DNA from: Phreatobacter stygius
Lineage (GTDB): Bacteria; Pseudomonadota; Alphaproteobacteria; Rhizobiales; Phreatobacteraceae
NCBI RefSeq assembly: GCF_005144885.1
Contig: NZ_CP039690.1
Coordinates: 5,655,001 to 5,719,000, forward strand
DNA length: 64,000 nucleotides
Direction: 5' to 3'
Shown one piece after another: positions 1-9,272 of this stretch (its first letter is position 1; each line of letters begins with the position of its first letter). The notes under the pieces were generated by a model. The model made no database searches, was not told where the DNA came from, and saw only the letters and a list, made by a program, of their open reading frames with translations. The position numbers and the translations under genes are program-made.

Positions 1-3000
1 GCGGTGAATATCTCCGGACGCCTCGGCGTGACCACTCTTGCCGGCGCGCCGCTGACGGTTGCCCAGCCGATCACCATTGGGGATGGCGGCGCGTTGACGC
101 TCAACAGCGGCGGCCTGCTGAACATCAATGCCGCCGTGACCGTCCGGGGCGCGAACGCCGTGACGCTCCGCTACAATACCTCGGCGACCACCAATCTGTC
201 GTTTTTCGGCGGCAGCCTGACCTTCGCCAATGCCGATGGCAGCGCCGCGACGACGACGGTCGCCGGCCAGTCGCTGACGGTCAATGGCGTCAATCACACA
301 CTCGTCTACAACATGGCCCAGCTCGATGCGATCGACGGCTTCAACGCGGTCGACGGCTCGGTGATGACGGTCCATGGGGCCGGCCGGTACGGCTCATATG
401 CGATGGCCGGCAATCTCAATGCGACCGGCGTCACCTACAACGCCGGATTGTTCGGCCGCGATGAAGCCTCCAGCTTCATGGGATCCTTCGAGGGACTTGG
501 CCACACCATTACCGGTCTGACATCCGCCGCTTCCGGCATTAACTTCGGTGCGTTGATCAGCGTGACCGGCAATGGTTATTACGGGCAGGGCGGCAATGTG
601 CGCGCCCTCGGCCTTGTCGATGTCAATCTACAGGGCCAATACACTGTCGGCGGCATGGTCGGCTACAATAACGGCGGCTTCCTGACAGCGGTCTCCATCA
701 CCGGCCGGGTCAGCGGCAGCCACGGTGTCGGTGGTCTGGTCGGCTTGAATGCCGGGCTGATCACCAATGCCTATTCGACCGCGACGGTCAGCGGCACCCA
801 TACGGTCGGCGGCCTCGTCGGCACCAGCCGCGGACCGATCGTCTTGTCCTATGCGACCGGCGCGGTGTCGGCCGGCGACATCGCGGGCGGCCTTGTCGGC
901 TACAACCTGGATTACATCGTTCAATCCCTCGCCACGGGTTCGGTGACGGCTGGTTACAGTTATGCCGGCGGCATTGCCGGCTTGAACACCGGCACATTGG
1001 TGCAGACCTACGCCACCGGCGCCATCCGTGGCGTCGTGGCTTTCGGCGGGTTGATCGGCCGCAACGTCGCCGGCGGCCAGGTCCTGGATAGCGCCTTCGA
1101 CGTGGAGACCACGGGCCGAGCGGCCGGCATCAGCGACAACGCCAACGGCTGGTCGACAGGCATGGCGGCCCTGACGACCGCGCAACTCCAGACCAACGGC
1201 CTGCCGGCCGGTTTCGATCCCGCGTTCTGGGCTGGCGGTACCGGCGGGCTCTACCCCTATCTGAAGACCTTCTTCCCCGGCGGTGTTCAGGCCGTCTCGG
1301 GTTTTGCTTATGACGGCACCGGCGCGACGCCGCTGGCCAGCACCGTCTCGGTCGCCGGTGGCGGCGTGGTCATGGGCAGCGCGATAACCGGCGCCAACGG
1401 CTATTATTACGTCTTCGGCGCGGCCGGAACGCTGTCGAACCCGGCGGGTGTCGCAGCCTATGTCACCAGCGGCCAGCAGGCCCTGTCATTCCGGCCGGGC
1501 GCGCCCGGGGCCCTGACCACCGGCCTCGACATTTCCGCCGGCTGGCGGCGCGATACGCCAGGCGCCGCCGTCACCTCGCTGGCGGCGCTCGAAAGCGCCT
1601 TCGCGACGACCGTCGGCGCCACCGCGGCGGCCGGCCTCACCATCGCCAACCGCCAGATCGAGATTTCGGCCGCGGGTTTCGCGCTCGACCAGGCGGTGTC
1701 GCAGAGCGGCACCCTGGCGCTCGCCTCCAACGGCACGGTGACCCAGACGGCCGCGCTGACCGCCGGCACCTTGCGGCTTGACGGCACCGGCTCCTTCGCG
1801 CTCGGCGCGGCGGCCAACCAGGTCGGTACGCTCGCTGCCAATGTCGGTAGCCTCTCGCTCGCCAATGGGGCCAATCTGGCCACCGGGAGCGCCGCCGATG
1901 CGATGGGCACGTCCATCACTGGCGTCACGACGTCGGGCAACACGACCATTGCGGTATCAGGCGATCTCACCATCGCCTCCGGCGCCACGGTGTCGGGCCA
2001 GAACCCGGTGCTTTCGGCGACCGGCGCCTTCATCAACAATCAGGGCAGCGACGCGGTCACGGCCACGTCGGGACGCTGGCTGATCTATTCTTCGGCCGCC
2101 GCCAGCGATGTTTTCGGCGTGACCGGCAGCCTGCTCGACAGCGGCAATACGGCGATCTTCGGCGCGACGCTTATGACGCTCGCGCCCGGCAGCGTGAGCC
2201 CGACCGGCAATCGCTATATCTTCGCCAACCAGCCGACCCTGATCATCACCTCGACCAGCCATAGCAAGACCTATGGCGTCGACGTGACCGCCGATCTCGC
2301 CAGCCACTATACCGTCACGAGTTTTGATACCGGGCTGGCCGGCGTCTATCTCGGCGACAGTTCGGCGACCGCGCTCACCGGCACCGCCAGCGTCACCTCG
2401 CTCGGCGCCGCCGCCACCGCCGGCGTCTCGGGCTCGCCCTATACGATCACGGTGTCGCAGGGGACGCTCGCCTCGGTCTCCGGTTACGCCCTGAGCTTCG
2501 TCAACAGCGGCACCCTGACGGTCGATCAGCGGGCGATCACGGTGACCGCCACGACCACCAGCCGGTCCTATGGCGACGCCAATCCGACCTTTGCCTATAC
2601 GGTCGGCGGCGCCGGCCTGGTCAATGGCGACAGCTTGTCGGGCGCGCTCGCGACCGCGGCGACCGCGACCTCGAATGTCGGCACTTACGGCATTACCCAG
2701 GGGACTTTGGCCGACGCCAATTATTCCATCACCTATCTGGGCGCCACCCTGACGGTGAACCAGCGGGCGGTGACGGTGACGGCCGACACGCTGAACCGGG
2801 CCTATGGCGATGCCAACCCGGCGCTGACCTATACGACCAGCTCGCTCGGCGCCGGCGCGGCACTCAACGGCAGCCTCACGACATCGGCCAATGGCACCAG
2901 CAATGTCGGCGCCTATGCCGTCAGCCAGGGCACGGTGACGGATGCCAACAATCCAAACTATACGCTGACCTATGTCGGCGCCAACCTGACGGTGAACCAG

Positions 3001-5562
3001 CGGGCGGTGACGGTGACGGCGGATGCAGCCAGCCGGACCTATGGCGATGCCAATCCGGCCTTCACCTATGGCCTGACCTCCGGATCGCTCGTCAACGGCG
3101 ATACGCTGACGGGAACTTTGGCCACCACCGCGAACGCGGCCTCCGATGTCGGAACCTATGGCCTGACCCAGGGCAGCGTCGCGATTTCGGCCAACTACGC
3201 GGTCACCTATGTCGGCGCCGACCTGACGGTGAACCAGCGTGCCGTGACGGTGACGGCCAGCGCGGCCAGCCGGGCCTATGGCGACGCCAACCCGGTGTTC
3301 GGCTTTACCACCACCTCGCTCGGGGCAGGGGTGGCAATTGCCGGCGGCCTGGTGACTTCGGCCGACGGCACCAGCGGTGTCGGCACCTATGGCATCACGC
3401 AAGGGACCGTGACCAATGCCAACAACCCGAACTATGTCGTGACCTATGTCGGCGCCGACCTGACGGTCAACCAGCGGGCGATCACGCTCTCGGCCAATGC
3501 GACCAGCCGCGCTTATGGCGACGCCAATTCGGCCTTCGGTTATGCGATCGGCGGCGCCGGTCTGGTGAATGGCGACACCGTGTCGGGCGCGCTCGCGACG
3601 ACGGCGACCAGCACGTCCGATGTCGGCAATTACGGCATCACCCAGGGCACGCTCGGCGTCTCGGCCAATTATGCCGTGACCTATGTCGGCGCGAACCTGA
3701 CGGTGAACCCGCGGGCGGTGACGGTGACCGCGGACGCGCAGAGCCGGACCTATGGCGACGCCAATCCGGCGCTGACCTACACCACCACGTCGCTCGGCGA
3801 CGGCGCGGCGCTGACCGGCGGGCTCGTGACCTCGGCCACGACCGCCACCGGCGTCGGCGCCTATGCGATCGGCCAGGGCAGCGTGACCTCGGCCAACAAT
3901 CCGAACTATGCGGTGACCTATGTCGGCGCCGACCTGACGATCAACCAGCGCGCGGTGACGGTGACGGCCGACGCCGGGAGCCGCACCTATGGCGATGCCA
4001 ACCCGACCCTCACCTATGGGGTGACCTCGGGTTCCCTGGTCAATGGCGATACGTTCTCAGGCGCGCTGGCGACCGCGGCGGCCAGTTCCGACGTCGGCAC
4101 CTATGGCATCACCCAGGGCACGCTCGCCAATGCCAACTACGCCATCATCTATCAGGGCGCCACCCTGACGGTGAACCAGCGGGCGGTGACGGTGACGGCG
4201 AATGCCACCAGCCGCCAATATGGCGACGCCAACCCGGTCCTGGGCTTCACCACGACCTCGCTCGGCGCAGGCGTGGCGATAGCGGGCAGCCTGGCGACCG
4301 CGGCCGATGGCACCAGCGGCATCGGCGCTTATGGCATTACCCAGGGGACCGTGACGACGGCGAACAATCCGAACTATGCGCTGACCTATGCCGGCGCCGA
4401 CCTGACGGTGACCCAGCGGGCCATCACGGTCACCGCCAATGCGCAGAGCCGGATCTATGGCGACGCCAATCCGGCGCTGACCTATGCCCTGACCTCGGGC
4501 TCGCTGGTCAATGGCGACGGCTTCAGCGGCAATCTCACGACGGCGGCCAACGGCACCTCCAATGTCGGCGCCTATGGCATCACCCAGGGCACCGTCGCGG
4601 TCTCCGCCAACTACGCCGTCACCTATGTCGGCGCGGATCTGACGGTGACGCCACGCGCGCTCGGCATCACCGCCGACGCGGCGAGCCGGATCTATGGCGA
4701 TGCCAATCCAGCCTTCACCTATGCGGTGACCTCGGGCTCCCTGATCAATGGCGACAGCCTGAGCGGAGCACTGTCGACCGGGGCAACCGTTGCCGCCAAT
4801 GTCGGGACCCATGCGATCACTCAGGGGACCCTCGGCAATGGCAACTACGCGATCAGTTATACCGGCGCCAACCTGACCATCACGCCGCGCGCCATCGGCG
4901 TGACGGCCGATGCGGCGAGCCGGACCTATGGCGATGCCAATCCGGTCTTCGCCTATAGCGTGACCGCGGGTTCCCTGGTCAATGGCGACCTGTTGTCGGG
5001 GGCCATGGCGAGCACGGCGATCGCCACCTCCAATGTCGGCGGCTATGCCATCACGCAGGGCTCGCTCGCCGCCTCGTCCAATTACACCATGACCTTCACG
5101 GGCGGATCGCTGGCGGTCACCCAGCGGGCGATCACGGTTTCAGCCGACAATCTCACCCGGCTCGCCGGCCAGGCCAATCCGCCGCTGACCTACAGCGTCG
5201 GCGGCCGTGGGCTCGCCAATGGCGACAGCCTGTCGGGCGAACTGGCGACGACGGCTTTGCAGGGCAGCAATCCCGGCGACTTTGCCATCAGCCAGGGCAC
5301 GCTGGTCGCGTCGGCCAATTACCTGATGACCTTCCAGGCCGGCAATCTCACCGTGACGCCGGCGGGTGCGCCGACCACCGGCCTGTCCAGCACGGTGGCC
5401 TCGGCCTTCCGCGCCAACGCCGCCTGGCCGGGCTCGTTCGACAGCATGAAGGCCTTCGCCCTGCTGGCCGGCGGCCGCTCCCCGGGGCTCGTCGAGGATC
5501 CCCGTTTCAGCGGCGGCCTGATCTGCCTTGGCGGCGCTTCGTCTTGTTTCGCAACGCCTTGA
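1..5562 (+). CDS. Giant secreted adhesin with GLUG motifs and MBG repeats (5' end outside window)
   Basis: This is the C-terminal part (over 1850 residues) of a large surface or secreted adhesin; the reading frame is open through base 1, so the signal and any secretion domain lie upstream. About residues 215-370 carry GLUG-type motifs (GGLVGLN, GGLVGYN, GGIAGLN, GGLIGRN), known from beta-helical adhesins and IgA proteases. From about residue 745 to 1790 there are some twelve MBG (mostly bacterial Ig-like) repeats of 75-80 residues, most with the signature YGDANP and ending in VTYVGADLTVNQRA. No sorting anchor is seen at the C terminus, which ends in a short Cys-containing tail (CLGGASSCF). 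Composition is Gly/Ala/Thr rich with very few charged residues, as is usual for this class. Secretion through a two-partner or type I system is inferred, not seen. Confidence 0.85.
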   Translation, partial: AVNISGRLGVTTLAGAPLTVAQPITIGDGGALTLNSGGLLNINAAVTVRGANAVTLRYNTSATTNLSFFGGSLTFANADGSAATTTVAGQSLTVNGVNHTLVYNMAQLDAIDGFNAVDGSVMTVHGAGRYGSYAMAGNLNATGVTYNAGLFGRDEASSFMGSFEGLGHTITGLTSAASGINFGALISVTGNGYYGQGGNVRALGLVDVNLQGQYTVGGMVGYNNGGFLTAVSITGRVSGSHGVGGLVGLNAGLITNAYSTATVSGTHTVGGLVGTSRGPIVLSYATGAVSAGDIAGGLVGYNLDYIVQSLATGSVTAGYSYAGGIAGLNTGTLVQTYATGAIRGVVAFGGLIGRNVAGGQVLDSAFDVETTGRAAGISDNANGWSTGMAALTTAQLQTNGLPAGFDPAFWAGGTGGLYPYLKTFFPGGVQAVSGFAYDGTGATPLASTVSVAGGGVVMGSAITGANGYYYVFGAAGTLSNPAGVAAYVTSGQQALSFRPGAPGALTTGLDISAGWRRDTPGAAVTSLAALESAFATTVGATAAAGLTIANRQIEISAAGFALDQAVSQSGTLALASNGTVTQTAALTAGTLRLDGTGSFALGAAANQVGTLAANVGSLSLANGANLATGSAADAMGTSITGVTTSGNTTIAVSGDLTIASGATVSGQNPVLSATGAFINNQGSDAVTATSGRWLIYSSAAASDVFGVTGSLLDSGNTAIFGATLMTLAPGSVSPTGNRYIFANQPTLIITSTSHSKTYGVDVTADLASHYTVTSFDTGLAGVYLGDSSATALTGTASVTSLGAAATAGVSGSPYTITVSQGTLASVSGYALSFVNSGTLTVDQRAITVTATTTSRSYGDANPTFAYTVGGAGLVNGDSLSGALATAATATSNVGTYGITQGTLADANYSITYLGATLTVNQRAVTVTADTLNRAYGDANPALTYTTSSLGAGAALNGSLTTSANGTSNVGAYAVSQGTVTDANNPNYTLTYVGANLTVNQRAVTVTADAASRTYGDANPAFTYGLTSGSLVNGDTLTGTLATTANAASDVGTYGLTQGSVAISANYAVTYVGADLTVNQRAVTVTASAASRAYGDANPVFGFTTTSLGAGVAIAGGLVTSADGTSGVGTYGITQGTVTNANNPNYVVTYVGADLTVNQRAITLSANATSRAYGDANSAFGYAIGGAGLVNGDTVSGALATTATSTSDVGNYGITQGTLGVSANYAVTYVGANLTVNPRAVTVTADAQSRTYGDANPALTYTTTSLGDGAALTGGLVTSATTATGVGAYAIGQGSVTSANNPNYAVTYVGADLTINQRAVTVTADAGSRTYGDANPTLTYGVTSGSLVNGDTFSGALATAAASSDVGTYGITQGTLANANYAIIYQGATLTVNQRAVTVTANATSRQYGDANPVLGFTTTSLGAGVAIAGSLATAADGTSGIGAYGITQGTVTTANNPNYALTYAGADLTVTQRAITVTANAQSRIYGDANPALTYALTSGSLVNGDGFSGNLTTAANGTSNVGAYGITQGTVAVSANYAVTYVGADLTVTPRALGITADAASRIYGDANPAFTYAVTSGSLINGDSLSGALSTGATVAANVGTHAITQGTLGNGNYAISYTGANLTITPRAIGVTADAASRTYGDANPVFAYSVTAGSLVNGDLLSGAMASTAIATSNVGGYAITQGSLAASSNYTMTFTGGSLAVTQRAITVSADNLTRLAGQANPPLTYSVGGRGLANGDSLSGELATTALQGSNPGDFAISQGTLVASANYLMTFQAGNLTVTPAGAPTTGLSSTVASAFRANAAWPGSFDSMKAFALLAGGRSPGLVEDPRFSGGLICLGGASSCFATP
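2230..5370 (+). repeat. Tandem MBG repeats, period about 235-240 bp
   Basis: Eleven YGDAN-bearing repeats plus a degenerate unit at each end encode the adhesin's Ig-like stalk. Two subtypes alternate: type A has (L/I)VNGD in the middle, type B has SLGAG or SLGDG and later NNPNY. The order is A B A B A B A B A A A A, so the first eight units form four dimers of about 470 bp and the last four are all type A. This suggests the array grew by copying dimers. Confidence 0.85.
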
Positions 5563-5599
5563 GGCGGAACGCTGAATCGGTCTCGCAGCGGGCCGCGAA

Positions 5600-5633
5600 G
5601 CCCGCCATCGGCCGGCGTCGGCCGATGCCGGGC
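5600..5633. terminator. Bidirectional hairpin between convergent genes
   Basis: A 15-bp stem with one mismatch (CATCGGCCG paired with CGGCCGATG at its core, loop GCGT) lies between the 3' ends of the adhesin and the crotonase gene. There is no U-tract on either side, so termination activity is inferred from position and stem strength. Confidence 0.5.
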
Positions 5634-5693
5634 TCCGACCTGACCGGTTGAGCCGCAGCCGCGACGCGGCGCGGCGTCTTGCGGGCTGCCGGC

Positions 5694-6560
5694 TCAGCCC
5701 TCCGGCCTGAGGCGCTTGGACACCTGGCTGGCGATCGGAGCGCCGCTGTCGCGTTCGGCGACCGCCTGCTTGAAGCCGACCTCCTGCGCCCGCTCGCGGA
5801 ACCAGATGCCTTCGGGCGTATGGCGCGAGACGCCGTCGAACAGGGTCGCGAACATCTGCGTGTTGTTGAGGCCCATATTGTCATAGGCCTGATTGACGAC
5901 CATTTTGGTCATCATCAGCTGGTTGCGCGGCACCCCGCGCAGCCGGCCGGCCAGATGTTCCACCGCGTCGTCCAGATCCGCCGCGGGCACCGCCTTCAGC
6001 GCGAGGCCGATCGCCGCTGCCTCGGTGCCGTCGATCAGGTCGCCGGTCATCATCATGCGCTTGGCCATTTGCGGGCCCAGCCGATAGACCCACATGGCGG
6101 GTGTCGGCACGCCCCAGACGCGCGACGGCGGATAACCGATGCGGGCATCCTCCGCCATGATCAGGAAATCGCAGCAGAGCGCGATATCGGACCCGCCGGC
6201 GACCGCCGCGCCATGGACCCGGGCAATCGTCGGCTTGGAGGCGCGCCAGAGCGCCATGAAGTCCTGGGTGTTGCGCCACATCATGGTGAAATCGAGCGTC
6301 GGGTCCCAGGGCATGTCCTGCGAACCGGCAATCTCGCCCTTGCGTTCGGCATAATGTTTCAGGTCATAGCCGCCGCAGAAGCCCGGGCCGGCGCCCTTGA
6401 GCACGATGACATGGACGTCCGGATCGGCCTCGGCCATTTCCACCGCCGTCCGGATCTCGCGCGGCATGGCGCTTTCGATGGCGTTGAAATGGTCGGGCCG
6501 GTTGAGCGTGATGGTCGCGGTGCGATTGCCGGTTTCGTAGAGCAGCGTCTGGAACGTCAT
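5694..6560 (-). CDS. Crotonase-fold enoyl-CoA hydratase/isomerase family protein
   Basis: A 288-residue crotonase-superfamily enzyme acting on acyl-CoA thioesters in the cytoplasm. The N terminus has the TITLNRPDHFNAI motif and the oxyanion-hole segment GPGFCGGYDLKHY; the second oxyanion glycine lies in AAVAGGSDIALCCDF. In classical hydratases two glutamates do catalysis (GGCELA and QPEILLG). Here the first is Asp (GGSDIA) and the second position reads YPPSRVWG, so ordinary hydration chemistry is doubtful and another crotonase reaction, or hydrolase activity, is possible. The start chosen is the ATG that begins MTFQTLLYETG; the frame stays open further upstream but into the promoter region. 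It is divergent from a PaaX-type regulator that probably controls it. Confidence 0.85.
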   Translation of the reverse strand: MTFQTLLYETGNRTATITLNRPDHFNAIESAMPREIRTAVEMAEADPDVHVIVLKGAGPGFCGGYDLKHYAERKGEIAGSQDMPWDPTLDFTMMWRNTQDFMALWRASKPTIARVHGAAVAGGSDIALCCDFLIMAEDARIGYPPSRVWGVPTPAMWVYRLGPQMAKRMMMTGDLIDGTEAAAIGLALKAVPAADLDDAVEHLAGRLRGVPRNQLMMTKMVVNQAYDNMGLNNTQMFATLFDGVSRHTPEGIWFRERAQEVGFKQAVAERDSGAPIASQVSKRLRPEG

Positions 6561-6624
6561 CGTCCGGTCTCCGGGGGCGTGGGCGGCGGGGCTTGTCGTG
6601 GTCGCGCAAGCGAAATATTTCACA

Positions 6625-6646
6625 ATTTGTCGAATTCTGACGAAAT
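6625..6646. promoter_or_regulatory. Candidate operator in the divergent crotonase/paaX promoter
   Basis: An imperfect inverted repeat centred on GAATTC (ATTTGTC on the left, TGACGAAAT on the right, one base of offset) lies in the 84-bp AT-rich gap between the two divergent genes and touches the regulator's first start codon. PaaX-type regulators usually repress the divergent catabolic gene, so this is a reasonable operator candidate; it is an inference. Confidence 0.4.
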
Positions 6647-7454
6647 GAGCAATATGACGATCGAGGCGGGCGACGACGGCCTGAGTGCCCGGGCGGTGAT
6701 CCTGGATCTCCTGTCGACCGATCGGGCGGCGACCTATTCGGTTGCCGACCTGATCCGCGCCGGTGCGGTTTTTGGCATCGGGCCGGCCGGTGTGAGAACC
6801 GCGATCACCCGCCTCAAGGCGGACCAGAGGCTGCGGCAGGAGGCGCGCGGGCTCTATGCCATCGGGCCGGAGGGCGAGCCGTTGCAGCACCGTATTCTCG
6901 GCTGGCGGACGGTGCCGGCACGCCGGCGCGAGTGGAACGGCGAATGGCTCATCGCGCTGGCCGGACCGCGCGAGCGGGCCGACCGGACGGTCTGGCGGCG
7001 GACCATGCGCGCCTTGGAGCTGGAAGGTTTTGTCGAGGCGGAGACCAATCTCTGGGTCAGGCCGGACAATCTCGACGAAGGTGCGGCGGGCGTGCGCGAC
7101 CGGCTCGGCGAACTCGACCATGCGCCGTCGCTCCTGGTCGTCGCGGCAAGCGGGCTCGACACCGTCAGACGGAGGCGTTTTGGCTTGCTCTGGGACGGCA
7201 AGGCCATCGCCGTCGGGCATCGACGCCTGAGCCTCGCGCTGGATCGCAGCCGTGTCCGGCTCGATGGCGCGGAGCTTCAGGTCGCAGCCGCCGAAACCCT
7301 GACGCTCGGCCGGCAGGCGGTGCGCCGGATCGTCCGCGACCCCCTGCTGCCGGACGAGTTCTGTTCGCCCGACGCGCTGACCGGATTGATCGCGGCGATG
7401 GACCTCTACGACCAGTTCGGCAAGGCAGTCTGGCGGCGCTATCTGGCGATGTGA
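6645..7454 (+). CDS. PaaX-family transcriptional regulator
   Basis: A 269-residue regulator of the PaaX family, which in other bacteria represses phenylacetate or related acyl-CoA catabolism and is released by a CoA thioester. Residues 12-80 form the N-terminal winged helix (ARAVILDLLSTD, VRTAITRLKADQRL); the middle shows the PaaX core with GEWLIAL; and the C-terminal segment (PLLPDEFCSPDALTGLI) is the PaaX C-domain, with LLP and W residues typical of the family. Two starts are possible, MSNMTIE or the ATG three codons later; the second would leave the palindrome clear of the coding region. It is divergent from the crotonase gene. Confidence 0.85.
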   Translation: MSNMTIEAGDDGLSARAVILDLLSTDRAATYSVADLIRAGAVFGIGPAGVRTAITRLKADQRLRQEARGLYAIGPEGEPLQHRILGWRTVPARRREWNGEWLIALAGPRERADRTVWRRTMRALELEGFVEAETNLWVRPDNLDEGAAGVRDRLGELDHAPSLLVVAASGLDTVRRRRFGLLWDGKAIAVGHRRLSLALDRSRVRLDGAELQVAAAETLTLGRQAVRRIVRDPLLPDEFCSPDALTGLIAAMDLYDQFGKAVWRRYLAM

Positions 7455-7464
7455 CGATCCACCG

Positions 7465-7549
7465 CGTCATGGCCGTGCTCGTCACGGCCATCCACGTCTT
7501 TCCGGTCGAAGTCATGCGTGGATGGCCGGGACAAGCCCGGCCAGGACGG
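7465..7549. repeat. Dispersed palindromic repeat, copy 1
   Basis: About 85 bp beginning CGTCATGGCC and ending GGCCAGGACGG, with internal arms GGCCATCCACG and CGTGGATGGCC. It folds as a long imperfect hairpin between the paaX-like gene and the convergent haemoglobin gene. A second copy lies near 9.4 kb. This kind of repeat is common in intergenic DNA of Hyphomicrobiales. Confidence 0.75.
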
Positions 7550-7625
7550 ATGGCGCGGAGAGGCTGCACACAGGCTCCAACGGAGCCGTCCTTGATGCAA
7601 TGCTTCGATCTGACGCGATCAAATC

Positions 7626-8012
7626 CTAACGCGTCGCCTTCGCGGCTTCCGGCTTGAAGAACAAGCCGGCGATCAGGCTGTCGGCGATCCGTTCCGCCCT
7701 GGCGTCGAACTGGGCAGCGATCTCCTGGTCAAACAGTTCGGCTGTCGTCGCGCGCCAGAGCCCGAGCCAGATGGCGAACAGCTCGGGTTTCAGCGGCAAT
7801 TGCCGGTGGACACTCAAAGGATCGCCTTTGTATTGGCCCTGGCCCAGCATGACCCTTGTCCAGAAGGCCTGGAGAATGCCGACATGGGCATCCCAGTCGT
7901 CGACCGCGGCATCGAAGATCGGGCCGAGCTCGGGATCCTGCCTGACCTTGCCGTAGAAGCGCTCGATCAAGTGGCGGATTGCTGCCGTATCGACGGTTTC
8001 GATCGATGCCAT
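7626..8012 (-). CDS. Group III truncated haemoglobin
   Basis: A 128-residue single-domain globin of the truncated group III (trHbP) family, whose members bind O2 or NO and are linked to microaerobic or nitrosative stress; exact chemistry is unsettled. Visible family features are the helix A-B segment IRHLIERFYGKVRQDP, the block AHVGILQAFWTRVMLG, the proximal-His region SVHRQLPLKPELFAIWLGLW with its conserved Trp, and a short C terminus. The start codon overlaps the stop of the upstream HPP gene by one base (TGATG), which indicates translational coupling and one transcript. Confidence 0.85.
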   Translation of the reverse strand: MASIETVDTAAIRHLIERFYGKVRQDPELGPIFDAAVDDWDAHVGILQAFWTRVMLGQGQYKGDPLSVHRQLPLKPELFAIWLGLWRATTAELFDQEIAAQFDARAERIADSLIAGLFFKPEAAKATR

Positions 8013-9205
8013 CAGGCGGCCTTCGCGGGCAGGCCGTCTTCGACCTTGGCCGTGACGCGGCCGTGGAACAGGGCGGCGATCAGGTCGGATTGGGTGACCA
8101 CGCCGACCAGCTGGCCGTGGGCGCTGACGATCGGCAGGTGATGCCAGCCGCCATCGGCCATCAAGGGCACCAGTTCGGCGATCAATGTCTCGGGCCGTGC
8201 CGAGCGCACCGGCGTCGTCATGATCTCCTCGACCGTTGCCTGCGGCGCGCGTTCGAGCCGGGCGGCCCGGCGGAACCGGTGGGCGAGGCCAATGCGCGGC
8301 CCCTTGCGGCCCCAGGCGACCTTGTCCAGGAGGTCGGTCTGGGTGACGATGCCGACGACCCGGGCGTCTTCCGTGGTCACCGGCAAGGCCTTGACGCGAT
8401 GCGCGCGCAACAGCGCCAGCGCGTCGCGCCAGGGGCTTTCCGGCGACACCGCCGCGACATCGCGCGACATGATGTCGGCGCAGGTGATCTCGCCGGAACG
8501 GCGGTGGAAGGCGCGTTGCTCGGCCTGGTGCAGGATGCCCTCCAGGTCGTCCCGGTCGACATCGAGAAGCTCGCCATGGGCGGCAATGGCGGCGTCGAGA
8601 TCGGCCGAAGTGAAGCCGAGCCGGGCGGTCGGCTTCGGATCATCGGTCTTGTGATCGAGGGCGGGCGAGGGCGGCTGCCGGTGCGGATAGCGCCGCCCGG
8701 TGAGATTGTTGAAGATGAGGGCGACCGCCAGCAGCAGCAGCGAATTGACGCCGACCGGCCAGAGCACGAAGCCATAACCCGCCGCCTGGACCGCGGGTCC
8801 GCCGAGCACCGCGGTCAGGGCCACCGCGCCGCCAGGCGGATGCAGACAGCCGAGCAGCATCATGGCGCCAATGGCGGCGCCGCCGGCGACGGCCGCGGCA
8901 ACGAAAGGATCGGTTATGAAGGCGGCGGCGGTGACGCCGATCAGCGCGGCGACCATATTGCCGCCGAGGATCGACCAGGGTTGGGCGAGCGGGCTCGACG
9001 GCACGGCGAAAAGCAGCACGGCGGAAGCGCCCATCGGGGCGATCAGCAGCGGCAATTCGGCCGATGTGCCGAGCGCCAGCTTGGTGACGAGACCGGTGAC
9101 GAGGATGCCGACGAGGGCGCCGACGGATGCGCGCAGGCGTTCCGCCGGGCTGACCGGGGCAAGCCCCGGATTGAGGCGCTTCAGCAAAACGGCAAGGCCA
9201 GGCAT
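8012..9205 (-). CDS. HPP-family membrane protein with C-terminal CBS pair
   Basis: A 397-residue integral membrane protein. The N-terminal half is the HPP family domain, with several hydrophobic helices and the signature LLGCLHPPGGAVALTAVLGG; plant and cyanobacterial HPP proteins have been linked to nitrite transport. The C-terminal half holds two CBS domains (CADIMSRDVAAVSPE and VEEIMTTPVRSARPE), which in other proteins sense adenine nucleotides. The start chosen begins MPGLAVLLKRLNPG; an upstream GTG would add 29 residues but falls inside a palindrome. It is the first gene of a two-gene unit with the truncated haemoglobin. Confidence 0.85.
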   Translation of the reverse strand: MPGLAVLLKRLNPGLAPVSPAERLRASVGALVGILVTGLVTKLALGTSAELPLLIAPMGASAVLLFAVPSSPLAQPWSILGGNMVAALIGVTAAAFITDPFVAAAVAGGAAIGAMMLLGCLHPPGGAVALTAVLGGPAVQAAGYGFVLWPVGVNSLLLLAVALIFNNLTGRRYPHRQPPSPALDHKTDDPKPTARLGFTSADLDAAIAAHGELLDVDRDDLEGILHQAEQRAFHRRSGEITCADIMSRDVAAVSPESPWRDALALLRAHRVKALPVTTEDARVVGIVTQTDLLDKVAWGRKGPRIGLAHRFRRAARLERAPQATVEEIMTTPVRSARPETLIAELVPLMADGGWHHLPIVSAHGQLVGVVTQSDLIAALFHGRVTAKVEDGLPAKAA

Positions 9206-9272
9206 GGACGGGAACTCACCACAGGAAACACCGGGGTGGTGTTGCAGAGGTTCTCTCCGCGCGGGCGCCCAA

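Noticed and set aside
1957-4812. Long minus-strand frames (up to 481 codons) across the MBG repeats
   Set aside because: They mirror the repeat and codon bias of the adhesin; their translation is Gly/Arg/His-rich repeats without family features.
2230-5370. CRISPR-like regular spacing
   Set aside because: The period is about 235 bp and the whole unit is coding; there are no short direct repeats with unique spacers. No CRISPR array or cas gene was seen anywhere in the window.
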